Shown: piece by piece, positions 40,346 through 50,689 of the stretch | Layout: each line of letters opens with the position of its first letter | Position numbering within the stretch: position 1 is the first letter of the stretch | Source: Nemertoderma westbladi | Lineage: Eukaryota > Xenacoelomorpha > Nemertodermatida > Nemertodermatidae | Direction: 5' to 3' | Length of the DNA: 64,000 nt | Assembly: GCA_032718475.1 (NCBI GenBank) | Contig: JAUCBJ010006781.1 | Location: 1-64,000 of the forward strand | Program-made: the position numbers and the translations under genes | Notes under the pieces: model-generated | Told to the model about the DNA's origin: nothing | The model's input: the letters and a program-made list of their open reading frames with translations, nothing else | Databases searched by the model: none

Positions 40346-43043
40346 TAACTCCCAAGGTGCAATCTCTCACTATCCATCAATTTTCTAAGGTCAAATAAAT
40401 AGTAATTAGTTAGTAATTAATTACATAGTTAAATAATTAATTAGTTAGTAATAATTTAGTAAAGTACGGGCTAGCTCATTGTGTCTGCGGGTTGGACGAT
40501 GGCCTTGGCGTGGACTCGTAATTGCAGACGATGATGGCCTCAGATACATCCTCCAAGAGCCGTACTAAACAGCCCCCCCTTCCGCTCTAATAAGCTCTTG
40601 CACAATAATTTAATGTACGTAATTATAGTCCCCCCCCCCCCCATTTTTTAATACGCTCTTAATTTTACCGAATTTTACTGATACTGTTTACCAATATATA
40701 AATAACAATAAGATGAAAAATACTTGTCTTTTTAATATTGATTTATTTTGAATTAATCGATATCGATAAGTTTTATTCATAAAGATATACATAAATTTCT
40801 GTTTTGTAATTCTGTTATGTATTTCGGATTATGTAATTCTGTTATGTAATTCTAAATATGTTTATTAACTTTAGAGGCAATTAATTATGGCTTGAGCAAA
40901 AGCTAATAAATTGGTGTATTGTATGTGCAATTTGTTTATTGTGTTTGCAAATCGTTCAAGTTAAGGGAATTCTGATAATCTGATATTCTGTATCAGCTAA
41001 ACTGTTACGGGATTTATCCCTGAAAGCACTTCTGCGCCCAAAAACCAATATGTCACTTTTATCAGCCACCAGCCAAAAACAGCAAGCAATTAACACCCCT
41101 GTTTGTCAGGCTGCCCCAAATGTCAAGCTGACAAACAGAATGCATTGTGGCTCGAACTAAATTAGTAGCACGTGACTGCACAATCTACCAATTTAGCACA
41201 GTAGATACATTGTATTTATTATTATTTTGTTGGAAGAGTGTACCTACAACCTACAGGGGAGCATTAAGCCACCCACCATATTGTATTGTGTGTACATACC
41301 TACATGTTCGTGGGGCCATCGCGCAGGATGAGACTCAGTTAATAGATACAGATTAAAATTGAGAAATTCTATCCTAAAATCGGTACTTAAGAAATTTAAA
41401 TAAATAATTAAGAAAATTTAACCAGTGATACCAAAAGTCGAGGTTGCCAATGACACTACGACAGACAGAGGTGGTGGCCTTGATGGCGAGTTGTTTGAGT
41501 ACTGGTACAATTCCAAAACGTTTCTGGGTATTGCAGTATTGGGCTGTTGGGGTACCTAGTGCAGTGATGGATACTGGAACATGGAATAAAGGTCAGTTGG
41601 TACAACCTGACAATATGTCAGTCAGTCTAACTAAGTCCGCATAATTTCAAAACTTCCATGGCTGCATGGTTGCCTTTGCCGTGCCGATTGGTGGGTGGCG
41701 CCAATGACCTGAAGACAGTACCAGTAACTCTGTACCAGTACCACTGTAACAGTACTGGTACCGTACTGTAAAACATGTTTAATAAGATTAAGGTACCATA
41801 CCAGTACATGATATGGCTGAATAGTCGCGAATAACTGAATACTCTGAACTCTGCAATGTGGAAATGCTGGAATGGCTGAAGAAAGTGAAATAGGCCTACC
41901 ACACTTCCCAAGCAGCCAAGGCCACATTATTGCTGCATTGTACCGGTATTGCTGAATTTCAAACCCACCTGATATATCCTGCAGTCTGCTAGCAACCAGC
42001 TGATGCCAAGCCTAATAATTTTTGGGTAAATAAATTTATTATAACTGCAAGACAGTTACACAGATGCTGTACGAAGACCCCACACAAATTCAACTTGGAA
42101 AATTTCTAAACTTTTGCCAGACTACTATATGTGCCAAGTTTGGATATATTTTATCGAGATTTGGCTGAGATATTAACGTTTAAAATTGGACACAACAGAT
42201 CAACAGTCGATCAACATCGATTGAGTTAGTGGTACCTGTATGCTAAGCTCGCTTACTCTCGTCACTCGCCCTACAGTGGTAACATACACAATATTGTGTT
42301 ACTACCATCAGGAAGGAGAGAGTCCCCTTATTATTTCAGAGCAAACAAACACATCCAATCTGCTTTCCTCTAACTAAACTTATTGCCAGCTACACTGACC
42401 AATCAGGAAAGGTCAATCTCTCTCTCCTTCTGAAAGTAGGTTCTACTTAATGTTTACCGTGAATTATAAATCAGTGTTACTAATATCTACTATTGAGGTA
42501 TTATGCCCATAGTTTTTACAGTGTAGGTTGCACCTTGGTGTAGCCGTATGATTGGTACCGATTTACGACCAGAGTTCTTTGTGCATAACATTGGGCTCAG
42601 AACTTGAGCTATTACTGATTTATTTACTGTCTGTTATCTGTGGTATATTGTTGTTAATATTATTATACATGGAAGAAAAGTCAAGAAGTTAGTTTTTCCC
42701 AAGGTCCAGGTCAGGAACCGTCATCTGTCTTCTACAGCAGTAAATACAGGCCCCCTAATCTCGGAGGCAATGTATTACACCCCCCCCCCCCCCCGCTCGG
42801 CATTCAAGCCTTAGTAACATTCCAAGACCAGCTAGATACCTTGACATAAACTATATAAAAATGGTTTCTGTAGTATTAAATTATCAAGATTGTCAAGTTG
42901 AGTAAAGAGTTGTTTAAAAAAAAGTTGTTAAAATTATTATGTTTGATGGTACAAATTTATGTTTTGTGATTTTATGTTTGCACACATGCGATATCCTTGT
43001 TAAGTATAAGTATAATTAATATTCTACATCACTCTATACACAC
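40346..43043. other. Intronic DNA with dispersed repeats
   Basis: No gene is seen. A GTACCAGTA-rich patch lies at 41718-41775. A diverged inverted copy of the repeat at 26735 lies at 42090-42225. A run of about 14 C sits at 42781. AT-rich elsewhere. Confidence 0.4.
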
Positions 43044-43178
43044 CTTGTCCATTGGTTATATTTATTGTTGATACCAGAGCCCCATCATATGTGAAGGTTA
43101 ATGGGAGGCTAATATCTTGTTCAGCAGAAACATTGTTAAAATCCCTCCAAATAGCTCCAATTTCAACACCTTTTATAA
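43044..43178 (-). CDS. Candidate ligand-gated channel exon (pre-M1)
   Basis: A 135-bp exon has a good acceptor (TCTGTGTATTTTTAG) and a donor CAAG|GTGTGT. It reads IKGVEIGAIWRDFNNVSAEQ and DISLPLTFTYDGALVSTINI, ending TNGQ. Both ends are phase 1. The end completes a Gly codon with the start of the M1 exon at 38388, giving NGQGDLEFHLKM, which fits the last beta strands before M1 in this receptor family. Sequence identity to the family is low here, so the call rests on phase, position and strand. Confidence 0.5.
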
Positions 43179-43326
43179 CTAAAAATACACAGATAAAACA
43201 AACCTTAATGACATCATCTTTTATTTTAGATAATCTGCTACAAATTTACACATTCCTTTTGACTCAACAGTACATATATAAGTAGATCGGTTAAACCACT
43301 TGGGTAGATTGACAGCAACATAATAC

Positions 43327-43437
43327 CTTCACAGTTTTCGATTAGCCATGAAATTGTAAATCCCATATTAATTTGAATTATGAAGTGAAGACTCATGCTT
43401 TCAGGAATGTCAATATGACTGACCATTATTACATTGC
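43327..43437 (-). CDS. Candidate ligand-gated channel exon (loop region)
   Basis: An open stretch reads NVIMVSHIDIPESMSLHFII then QINMGFTISWLIENCE and ends at GAAG|GTATTA in phase 1, compatible with the exon at 43178 across a 146-nt intron ending TTTTTAG. By position this should hold the Cys-loop, but the usual cysteines, 13 residues apart, are not found. The acceptor (GGTGACAG) is weak. Treat as tentative. Confidence 0.35.
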
Positions 43438-44099
43438 CTGTCACCAACCGTCATACATATGCTGATCAATTCTACACTAGAAGTGGTCAGCAAGTCTCTT
43501 TTGTTGCGCCTATACAAGGTCTGTTGTTGGGTTTTGGATTAAGTCAATACTACTGAGACCTATACTGCTAGACCTACTGAGAATACTACTGAGTGAGCCG
43601 ACTATTGTATCTTGTACTATGAACTTAAATAACATCCTGGTTTATGTATCACTGTTGCTGTTGAAATTTTGCACTGTTGGTAGTTGCACAGATAAGCCAT
43701 TTCATGCAAACCCAACATAATTATGGGTAGGTATAGGTTTCTGCAGAGGGTATTAAGATATCAAGATGTATTCTTCTCGAATTTCACAAACGTTGCAAAC
43801 GTCACGATTTTCCGATTGGCCTTGCAAACATCGCAAACATCATAAATTTGTCCAATTTTTTACTTTGTAAATTATTTTTGCTTTGAAAATTATGAGGTTA
43901 TTATGAGGTAAATATGAGATTATTATGAGGTTTTTTGTTCTAGAATGGAAATTATTGTTGAATTTTATTTTACTTTAGTCGTTTAACAATTATATTATAT
44001 ATTATTATGAATTATATGCTATAATTATAATAAAACTATATAATATATACAACTAATATATAACAATACACAATTAAATATAATGTATCATAAATCCCC
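43438..44099. other. Intronic AT-rich DNA, no gene seen
   Basis: No coding signature. A short GCAAACGTT/GCAAACATC repeat lies near 43785-43845, and a very AT-rich segment at 43960-44080. Confidence 0.4.
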
Positions 44100-44930
44100 T
44101 CTGTAGTTGGATCAAAAGTTCCAGGAACAGATGCCACATTTCTGATAAGGATCGCAATTACGAGGCATTGGAGAAGTAATTGGTGGGAACAGGGTTCCTT
44201 TGTGGCTGATCCGATACAGGCACCGAGATTCCAGATAATATTTTTCTGCAGCTGGGCCTGGCGAACAAAGGTTTCAAATGCGATTGGAGTATATAGGTAA
44301 CCTCAGTCGACGAGATCATTGTATTTACGAGCCTTGACTGACTCCTGTCCCTTGGCGACATGCCCTCCTGCTGATAGGCTAGTGGAGATGTGGCTGGAGG
44401 AGAGGATCTACAACAGTTGCATCCCAGGTGATTTTTTTACAGTGACTCCACAGAACGAGAGACATTCCGTCAACACATTTCCCATCAGAATGGGATAAAC
44501 CAGGCAGCTCAAGGATGGAAGGTACACCGCACGACGTTATGGCACGCTGAATGATATCATTAAGAAGAGCATGGCGGGGGAAATGGCTGATGCTCAAGAT
44601 GCTCTGTAGGCCTGATAGGCCATGCAACCTATATGAGTCTAATTGGATGGTGCAACATCCTTGTGTGCAGCGCACACAAGGATGTGGTGCCGTCAAATGG
44701 CAGCCTAACTGGGTGGCGATGGAGAAACAGAACTGCGTGCTGGTAAGTTTGAGCCCTAAGATGGAGCAAGGAATGCCCTCTAATCAACAGCCAGCAGTAG
44801 ATAGGAGAGGCTAAGCACAGGTAACTCACAGAGAACAACTTGACCCAGTTGACCAAATCAGAGGGATCGCGGGCAATGGCGACAAGAATCTCACTGTACA
44901 AGTCAGACAAGTTTGCTCTGGATGCTCTAG
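44100..44930 (-). pseudogene. LINE relic with the RT core deleted
   Basis: The minus strand starts with an N-terminal segment (DLYSEILVAIARDPSDLVNW, VKLFSVSYLCLA) of the type seen before the RT domain in some invertebrate LINEs. It then jumps to C-terminal sequence (FPRHALLNDIIQRAITSCGV, PSILELPGLSHSDGKCVDGM, ITWDATVVD). The catalytic RT domain that should lie between is absent. A 31-bp perfect hairpin sits at the join (44655-44685). Confidence 0.6.
44655..44685. repeat. 31-bp perfect hairpin at LINE deletion join
   Basis: CATCCTTGTGTGC and GCACACAAGGATG are separated by 3 bp, with one further flanking A:T pair. It lies where the two halves of the LINE relic meet. Confidence 0.8.
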
Positions 44931-45189
44931 GTACATGTTTCAGGTGTTGGCATGCTAGTTGAGTATGATATCCAATAACTCAGAGGAAGAGAAAGAAAGC
45001 TGAGGGTTTTGAGGGATATGCACTGGGAGCAGACTGGACAACTCAGCTGGCTCTGTGGAGTAGATGGCGTCTCCAAACCAGACTGTTCAGCTGTAGGATC
45101 TCCTGGAGAGCAGGAAGGCAGGGATAGTGAGATTAATTGTTTCGATTTCGCTTGTCCAACAACTCAGTGCGATAAGTGGCTATTGAATC

Positions 45190-45750
45190 ATCATTGATAC
45201 TGCTGCTGGAAAGGCGTTCCCTTATGAGACACATATTAATAATTCTACAGATGTAGACGCCGCACTGAAACGAGTTGATCTGAAGTGGTTTTGAGATTTT
45301 GTGTTTCGAATTAATGGGATTAGAAGGGATCCCCGAATTTTCCCCTTCAATAGCGATCCAAACCTTCAGGAGCTTGATAATCTCTGGGTTCTCGCCTGCT
45401 AGTGAGTCAAAGAGATTCTTTGTTCCCCTGATGAGAGTATGGAAAAATATGATTTCGTAGTAGAAGAGAGGGTTGAACACTAGCGCTAACACTAACACTA
45501 GCGCCTTGGTTGAGTAAATTTTGTTGCAGAATTAATGGGAAATCGCTTCTATTATACTCCCAGTTATCCAGTTCTTCTTCCCCAGCGAAGCGATATCCAC
45601 GGCCGCACAGATCTCCACCGAGTTTCCAATTGCCTTCCGCATCGTTTCGCATCTGGGATTCTGTTGGGGAGGAAGAATCGCCGCAGAGATCGATCATTGG
45701 TGGATGTTGCCTTAATGAAGGGCTTTGGGTCAAAGGAAATGTTAATATCC
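45190..45750 (-). pseudogene. Ulp1-like (C48) cysteine protease remnant
   Basis: Two minus-strand frames give HIFPYSHQGNKESL, then FDSLAGENPEIIKLLKVWIA, and QINSFQCGVYICRIINMCLI followed by DSIATYRTELLDKR. This order (F-P-I-H-x-G-N, D-S-L, Q-x-N-S-x-x-C-G-V-Y-x-C, R-x-x-L) matches the end of Ulp1/SENP-like peptidases. The Asp normally before the catalytic Cys is Gln, and the HW strand is missing, so it is broken. Such domains are often carried by DNA transposons. Confidence 0.45.
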
Positions 45751-45809
45751 ATAATATTAGTTATTAATGTTCTTTATTTTATTTCAATAATCATTCTAAT
45801 AATTGATGT

Positions 45810-47968
45810 TAGGACAATTGCGACCTGGACAATTGCGACCTGGACAATTGCGACCTGGACAATTGCGACCTGGACAATTGCGACCCAGACAATTGCGACC
45901 AGGACAATTGCGACCCCGACAATTGCGACCTATGATTTTGGGAAAATTTATGGGTCGCAATTGACGGGTCGCAATTGTCTTGGTTGCAATTGTCCGGGTC
46001 GCAATTGACCGGGTCGCAATTTTCCGGGTCGCAATTGTCCTGATCCAGATAAAAAGATGTAATGTATTTCATTGACAAATATCATTGTATCATTGCATAT
46101 CATTGACAATTGCGACCCGGATAATTGCGACCCATCATTTTTATTTAAAAACATGGGTCGCAATTATCCGGGTCACAATTGTCCGAGTCGCAATTGTCTG
46201 GGTCGCAATTGACCGGGTCTTCAATTGTCCGGGTCGCAATTGTCTGGGTCGCAATTGTCCGGATCCAGATAAAAAGATGTAATGTATATCATAGACAAAT
46301 ATCATTGTATCATTGTATATCATTGAAAATTGCGACCCGGACAATTGCGACCCGGGCAATTGCGACCCATCATTTTTGTTTGAAAACATGGGTCGCAATT
46401 GACGGGTCGCAATTGTCTTGGTTGCAATTGTCCGGGTCGCAATTGAACGGGTCGCAATTTTCCGGGTCGCAATTGTCCTGATCCAGATAAAAAGATGTAA
46501 TGTATTTCATTGACAAATATCATTGTATCATTGCATATCATTGACAATTGCGACCCGGATAATTGCGACCCATCATTTTTATTTAAAAACATGGGTCGCA
46601 ATTATCCGGGTCACAATTGTCCGAGTCGCAATTGTCTGGGTCGCAATTGACCGGGTCTTCAATTGTCCGGGTCGCAATTGTCTGGGTCGCAATTGTCCGG
46701 ATCCAGATAAAAAGATGTAATGTATATCATAGACAAATATCATTGTATCATTGTATATCATTGAAAATTGCGACCCGGACAATTGCGACCCGGGCAATTG
46801 CGACCCATCATTTTTGTTTGAAAACATGGGTCGCAATTGACGGGTCGCAATTGTCTTGGTTGCAATTGTCCGGGTCGCAATTGAACGGGTCGCAATTTTC
46901 CGGGTCGCAATTGTCCTGATCCAGATAAAAAGATGTAATGTATTTCATTGACAAATATCATTGTATCATTGCATATCATTGACAATTGCGACCCGGATAA
47001 TTGCGACCCATCATTTTTATTTAAAAACATGGGTCGCAATTATCCGGGTCACAATTGTCCGAGTCGCAATTGTCTGGGTCGCAATTGACCGGGTCTTCAA
47101 TTGTCCGGGTCGCAATTGTCTGGGTCGCAATTGTCCGGATCCAGATAAAAAGATGTAATGTATATCATAGACAAATATCATTGTATCATTGCATATCATT
47201 GACAATTGCGACCCGGATAATTGCGACCCATCATTTTTATTTAAAAACATGGGTCGCAATTATCCGGGTCACAATTGTCCGAGTCGCAATTGTCTGGGTC
47301 GCAATTGACCGGGTCTTCAATTGTCCGGGTCGCAATTGTCTGGGTCGCAATTGTCCGGATCCAGATAAAAAGATGTAATGTATATCATAGACAAATATCA
47401 TTGTATCATTGCATATCATTGACAATTGCGACCCGGATAATTGCGACCCATCATTTTTATTTAAAAACATGGGTCGCAATTATCCGGGTCACAATTGTCC
47501 GAGTCGCAATTGTCTGGGTCGCAATTGACCGGGTCTTCAATTGTCCGGGTCGCAATTGTCTGGGTCGCAATTGTCCGGATCCAGATAAAAAGATGTAATG
47601 TATATCATAGACAAATATCATTGTATCATTGCATATCATTGACAATTGCGACCCGGATAATTGCGACCCATCATTTTTATTTAAAAACATGGGTCGCAAT
47701 TATCCGGGTCACAATTGTCCGAGTCGCAATTGTCTGGGTCGCAATTGACCGGGTCTTCAATTGTCCGGGTCGCAATTGTCTGGGTCGCAATTGTCCGGAT
47801 CCAGATAAAAAGATGTAATGTATATCATAGACAAATATCATTGTATATCATTGAAAATTGCGACCCGGACAATTGCGACCCGGGCAATTGCGACCCGGGC
47901 AATTGCGACCCATCATTTTTGTTTGAAAACATGGGTCGCAATTGACCGGGTCGCAATGGTCCGAATAA
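45810..47968. repeat. Foldback minisatellite array, 15-bp units in 220/438-bp higher-order repeats
   Basis: The base unit is GGACAATTGCGACCC and variants. Blocks of units in one orientation are followed by a 20-bp AT-rich centre (ATCATTTTTATTTAAAAACA) and blocks in the opposite orientation, so each module can fold back. Modules are separated by AAAAAGATGTAATGTAT and ATCATTGTATCATT sequence. The first part repeats with a 438-bp period (46085, 46523, 46961) made of two unlike 219/220-bp halves; the later part repeats with a 220-bp period (47055, 47275, 47495, 47715). Open frames here encode only repeats such as NCDPGNCDPD and are not genes. Confidence 0.9.
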
Positions 47969-48187
47969 GTCTATCGCCGAATAATTATTGCAAAAACTTA
48001 TACGGTCAATTAGTTACAATCCAGTAACTTTTATTTTAGTAACTTTTAACTATTAGTTTTAATCAAGTAGTTATAAATTATTGTATATGTGTTTAACATC
48101 CATAGATTGTATAAATTAATAAGTAATTAAACAGGACTAAGGATGATCCAACTCTATAGCAAATGGAGCGGAAAAAATGAATTCGCC

Positions 48188-48258
48188 ACCAGCGGGGATT
48201 GAACCCGCGTCTCCCGATAAACCGTAAGGTAGCTTACCACCTATAGCAAATCAATCGG
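48188..48258 (-). pseudogene. tRNA-like sequence in the opposite arm, 5' half altered
   Basis: The minus strand shares the T arm (GCGGGTTCAATCCCCGC) and 3' acceptor with the copy at 48271. It has CCTTACGGTTTATCGGG in the anticodon region, again GTT. The 5' acceptor and part of the D arm are replaced by GATTTGCTATAG, so no full cloverleaf forms. Confidence 0.4.
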
Positions 48259-48270
48259 AAAGATGCAGGA

Positions 48271-48342
48271 GCCTCCGTGGTGTAGTGGTTAGCATACCTG
48301 AATGTTTATTGGGATACGCGGGTTCAATCCCCGCTGGTGGCG
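48271..48342 (+). tRNA. tRNA-like sequence, anticodon GTT (Asn-like)
   Basis: A 72-nt cloverleaf can be drawn. The acceptor GCCTCCG pairs with TGGTGGC with one mismatch. The D arm follows GTGTAGTGGTTAGC. The anticodon stem CCTGA/TTGGG has wobbles, with loop ATGTTTA (anticodon GTT). The T stem GCGGG/CCCGC is perfect, with loop TTCAATC. Placement inside a palindromic repeat argues for a tRNA-derived repeat rather than a functional gene. Confidence 0.45.
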
Positions 48343-48689
48343 AATTCATTTTTTCCGCTCCATTTGCTATAGAGTTGGATCATCCTTAGTCCTGTTATAA
48401 ATTATTATTTGCAAAATATTGTTTATTATTGTTTAGCAAAGAAATTTGAAGGCTAGCTAGGCTTAAATTAATTCTGAAAATTCAATCATCCACTCTTACT
48501 CAAAATTCTAGAAAAAGAAATAATAATAATTAGATTATAATGATTAGAAAGAAAACACAACTAGTTCAACCCACCACCGTGGGTTTCAACCCACCCCATA
48601 AAGCCGGAATTTTCGATTTTGGATTTATATTTTTTATAAGCTTTTTGCAAAGCAAAAACAGTCGGCCGAAGCCGGAGGCGACCCGAAGG

Positions 48690-48885
48690 CTCCTCTTTCG
48701 ATAGCTGCTACCCGAGGGTAGGGGTGGGCGCTACTCCTATCCCAAGATTTGCTCCCAGTTATTTAACTGGTACTCATTTCATCGACCCCAGTGGATGAAA
48801 GGCTGAGTGGACCCTGGCGGGGCTGAACCTACAACCAATAGATTGCAGGCCCGGCGCTCAACCAACTGAGCTACCCCACCTTCAT
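48690..48885 (-). repeat. tRNA-derived SINE
   Basis: The minus strand begins GGGGTAGCTCAGTTGGTTGA (A box) and has a degenerate B box, GTAGGTTCAGCCCCGC. It is followed by TCCACTCAGCCTTTCATCC and a conserved body to about 48690 ending GGTCGCCTCCGGCTTC. A partial relative lies at 40283. Confidence 0.6.
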
Positions 48886-50006
48886 AAGCTTTTTAAAAAA
48901 GTTTATTTTGCGAAATCTTACCCTCCGTATAGTGGCCATTCTTCACATTAGTCGTAATTTTTTCATATCATTAGCCCTTGCAAGGATTCGAAATATGTAT
49001 CAATATCTGAACTTCGTTGGGAAACAGCTGAGATATAGAGGCGTTCAAATATTGCAAGAAGTATTGTTCGCTGAAGGCCATTTATTCTAATTAATAAATA
49101 CACGATGTTCTGGAACATTTTGTTTAAGTATGAATAGCTACACAATTAATAGAAATATTGGATAGGAATACCGCTGTTGCCAACCTACAGCCAACATAAA
49201 ATAAATAACACATTCTAGAATTTTGTCTATATATTAGATATAATAAATGGCCTACAGCGAGTAATGGTTCCTGCAATCTTTGGACGCCTATATATCAGCT
49301 GATCTCAATTAAATTCAATCATTGTTACATATTTGGAATCCTTGCAAAGCAAGCTTTCTATTGGTATGAAAAAAATACGACTAATACTAATACAACTAAG
49401 TTTCTGATAAACTCACTGTCGTTGGCATAAGCGGGGTCAAGGTATACCGTGCAATTCATCACGTCGAATGGATATAGTAATGTGTCAGTGTTACACATCA
49501 TAACTCGAGATTGCCTGAAAAATAACAATATGATATATCCATACTATCTAAAGATTTGTCTCTACCGCACAGTATTGGGATGGGTCCGCAGTCATCCCAT
49601 TTCGTCATTATTCTTCGTGGTTCTTCCCACGGCATCAGATATTATTTTAATAATTTAATTTCGAAAAGTTATTATTATTTTGCAATTTAGTCCAATTTTA
49701 TAAACCTTTTTATGATCTTATATTTGTGCAATAAAATTGTAAAAAATACAATTACATACATATTGTCTTTTGAATATTGAACAAAAAAATAGTACCTCAA
49801 AATGTAAAGCATAACTACCGAAAATTGTCCATGATTATTAAAAAAAACCAACTGCCAATCACTCATACTACCAAAAACATGTAATAAATAAATCTTATAC
49901 AAATCAGTTAGAAAATCAAGAAAACAGTCATGGCAACCTAACCAAAACAGAAATAAATACATCAATCTGTAACAAACTTAACAATAACAATAACAATAAA
50001 TGGCTC
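48886..50006. other. Intronic AT-rich DNA, no gene seen
   Basis: Short open frames only, none with recognisable motifs. Confidence 0.35.
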
Positions 50007-50008
50007 TA

Positions 50009-50207
50009 TCCTGTTTGGGGGCCTCCAGTCTATTCAGAGTTCAGGTAGATCTATATATCTGACTGTTGATTCTCAATTAAATTTGGTTTTAAATTTGGTT
50101 TTCTATTCTACAACATTCCTCACGTCTATTGTTTTGGTTCCTTTCAACTCGCCTCTGTAACCTGCTCCTTTACTAACCTGCCTGGTTTTTGAGGCCCCCA
50201 AACAGGA
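50009..50207. mobile_element. 199-bp MITE, TA target duplication (Tc1/mariner-like)
   Basis: Terminal inverted repeats TCCTGTTTGGGGGCCTC (50009-50025) and its complement (50191-50207) are flanked by TA on both sides. There is no coding capacity. The interior on the minus strand contains AAAGGAGCAGGTTACAGAGG and AACCAAAACAATA, the same words that make up the 68-bp satellite at 5795-6757. Confidence 0.8.
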
Positions 50208-50230
50208 TAATCCCCAATAAATATTCATAC

Positions 50231-50429
50231 TAATAAAACCAATAACTCTAACCCACTCTGTGACACATATTACATCTCCATTTGGCATAATTCTCGTTGT
50301 GATAATATCCCGATCTTCTGGTTTCGGCTTTGCACCTCTTTCGATGTTCATAATAACAATCCAGAGGTCTTTGATGTCCTCAAACCCATTGATAACCAAA
50401 CCATTATGAGGAATGTCACCACCTAGCAA
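50231..50429 (-). CDS. Candidate ligand-gated channel exon (extracellular domain)
   Basis: An open stretch begins after a TTCTAG acceptor: LLGGDIPHNGLVING, then FEDIKDLWIVIMNIERGAKP and DIITTRIMPNGDVICVTEWV. The LW...N......+.I.P.G.V pattern resembles the beta strands just before the Cys-loop in pentameric channels. A donor ATTA|GTATGA would end it in phase 1, matching the next candidate exon at 43437. It looks coding, but no diagnostic motif is present, so membership in the channel gene is inference. Confidence 0.4.
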
Positions 50430-50689
50430 CTAGAATGTATTTGTATAAATATAAACTGTTCGCGGTATTTCAATTTATCATAATGCGAGTTACATATTTT
50501 TTGGATTTATATTTTATGAATGTGCCAATATCAGTGGTGGGTGTGGGAACACAAAATTTGGGCACATTCAACGGACTGGGGGCGATTTATGGGCGAAACT
50601 TGGGGCGACTTACGGGACGCGGGAACCATCTCAGATATTTAAGGGCCAGGGGTGGGAGGTAAATTCAAGCAATACTCTCGGCTGTCAGG

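Larger units (their letters stand above)
48130..48396. repeat. 267-bp palindrome with tRNA-like sequence in each arm
   Basis: The outer 80 bp (ACAGGACTAAGGATGATCCA inward to GAACCCGCGT) are repeated perfectly in inverted orientation at 48317-48396. The inner parts diverge but still align. Each arm ends in tRNA-like sequence reading outward. Confidence 0.85.

Noticed and set aside
45809-48027. Many open frames of 65-107 residues on both strands
   Set aside because: They are translations of the 15-bp foldback minisatellite, repeated identically at the module period, with no independent coding signal.
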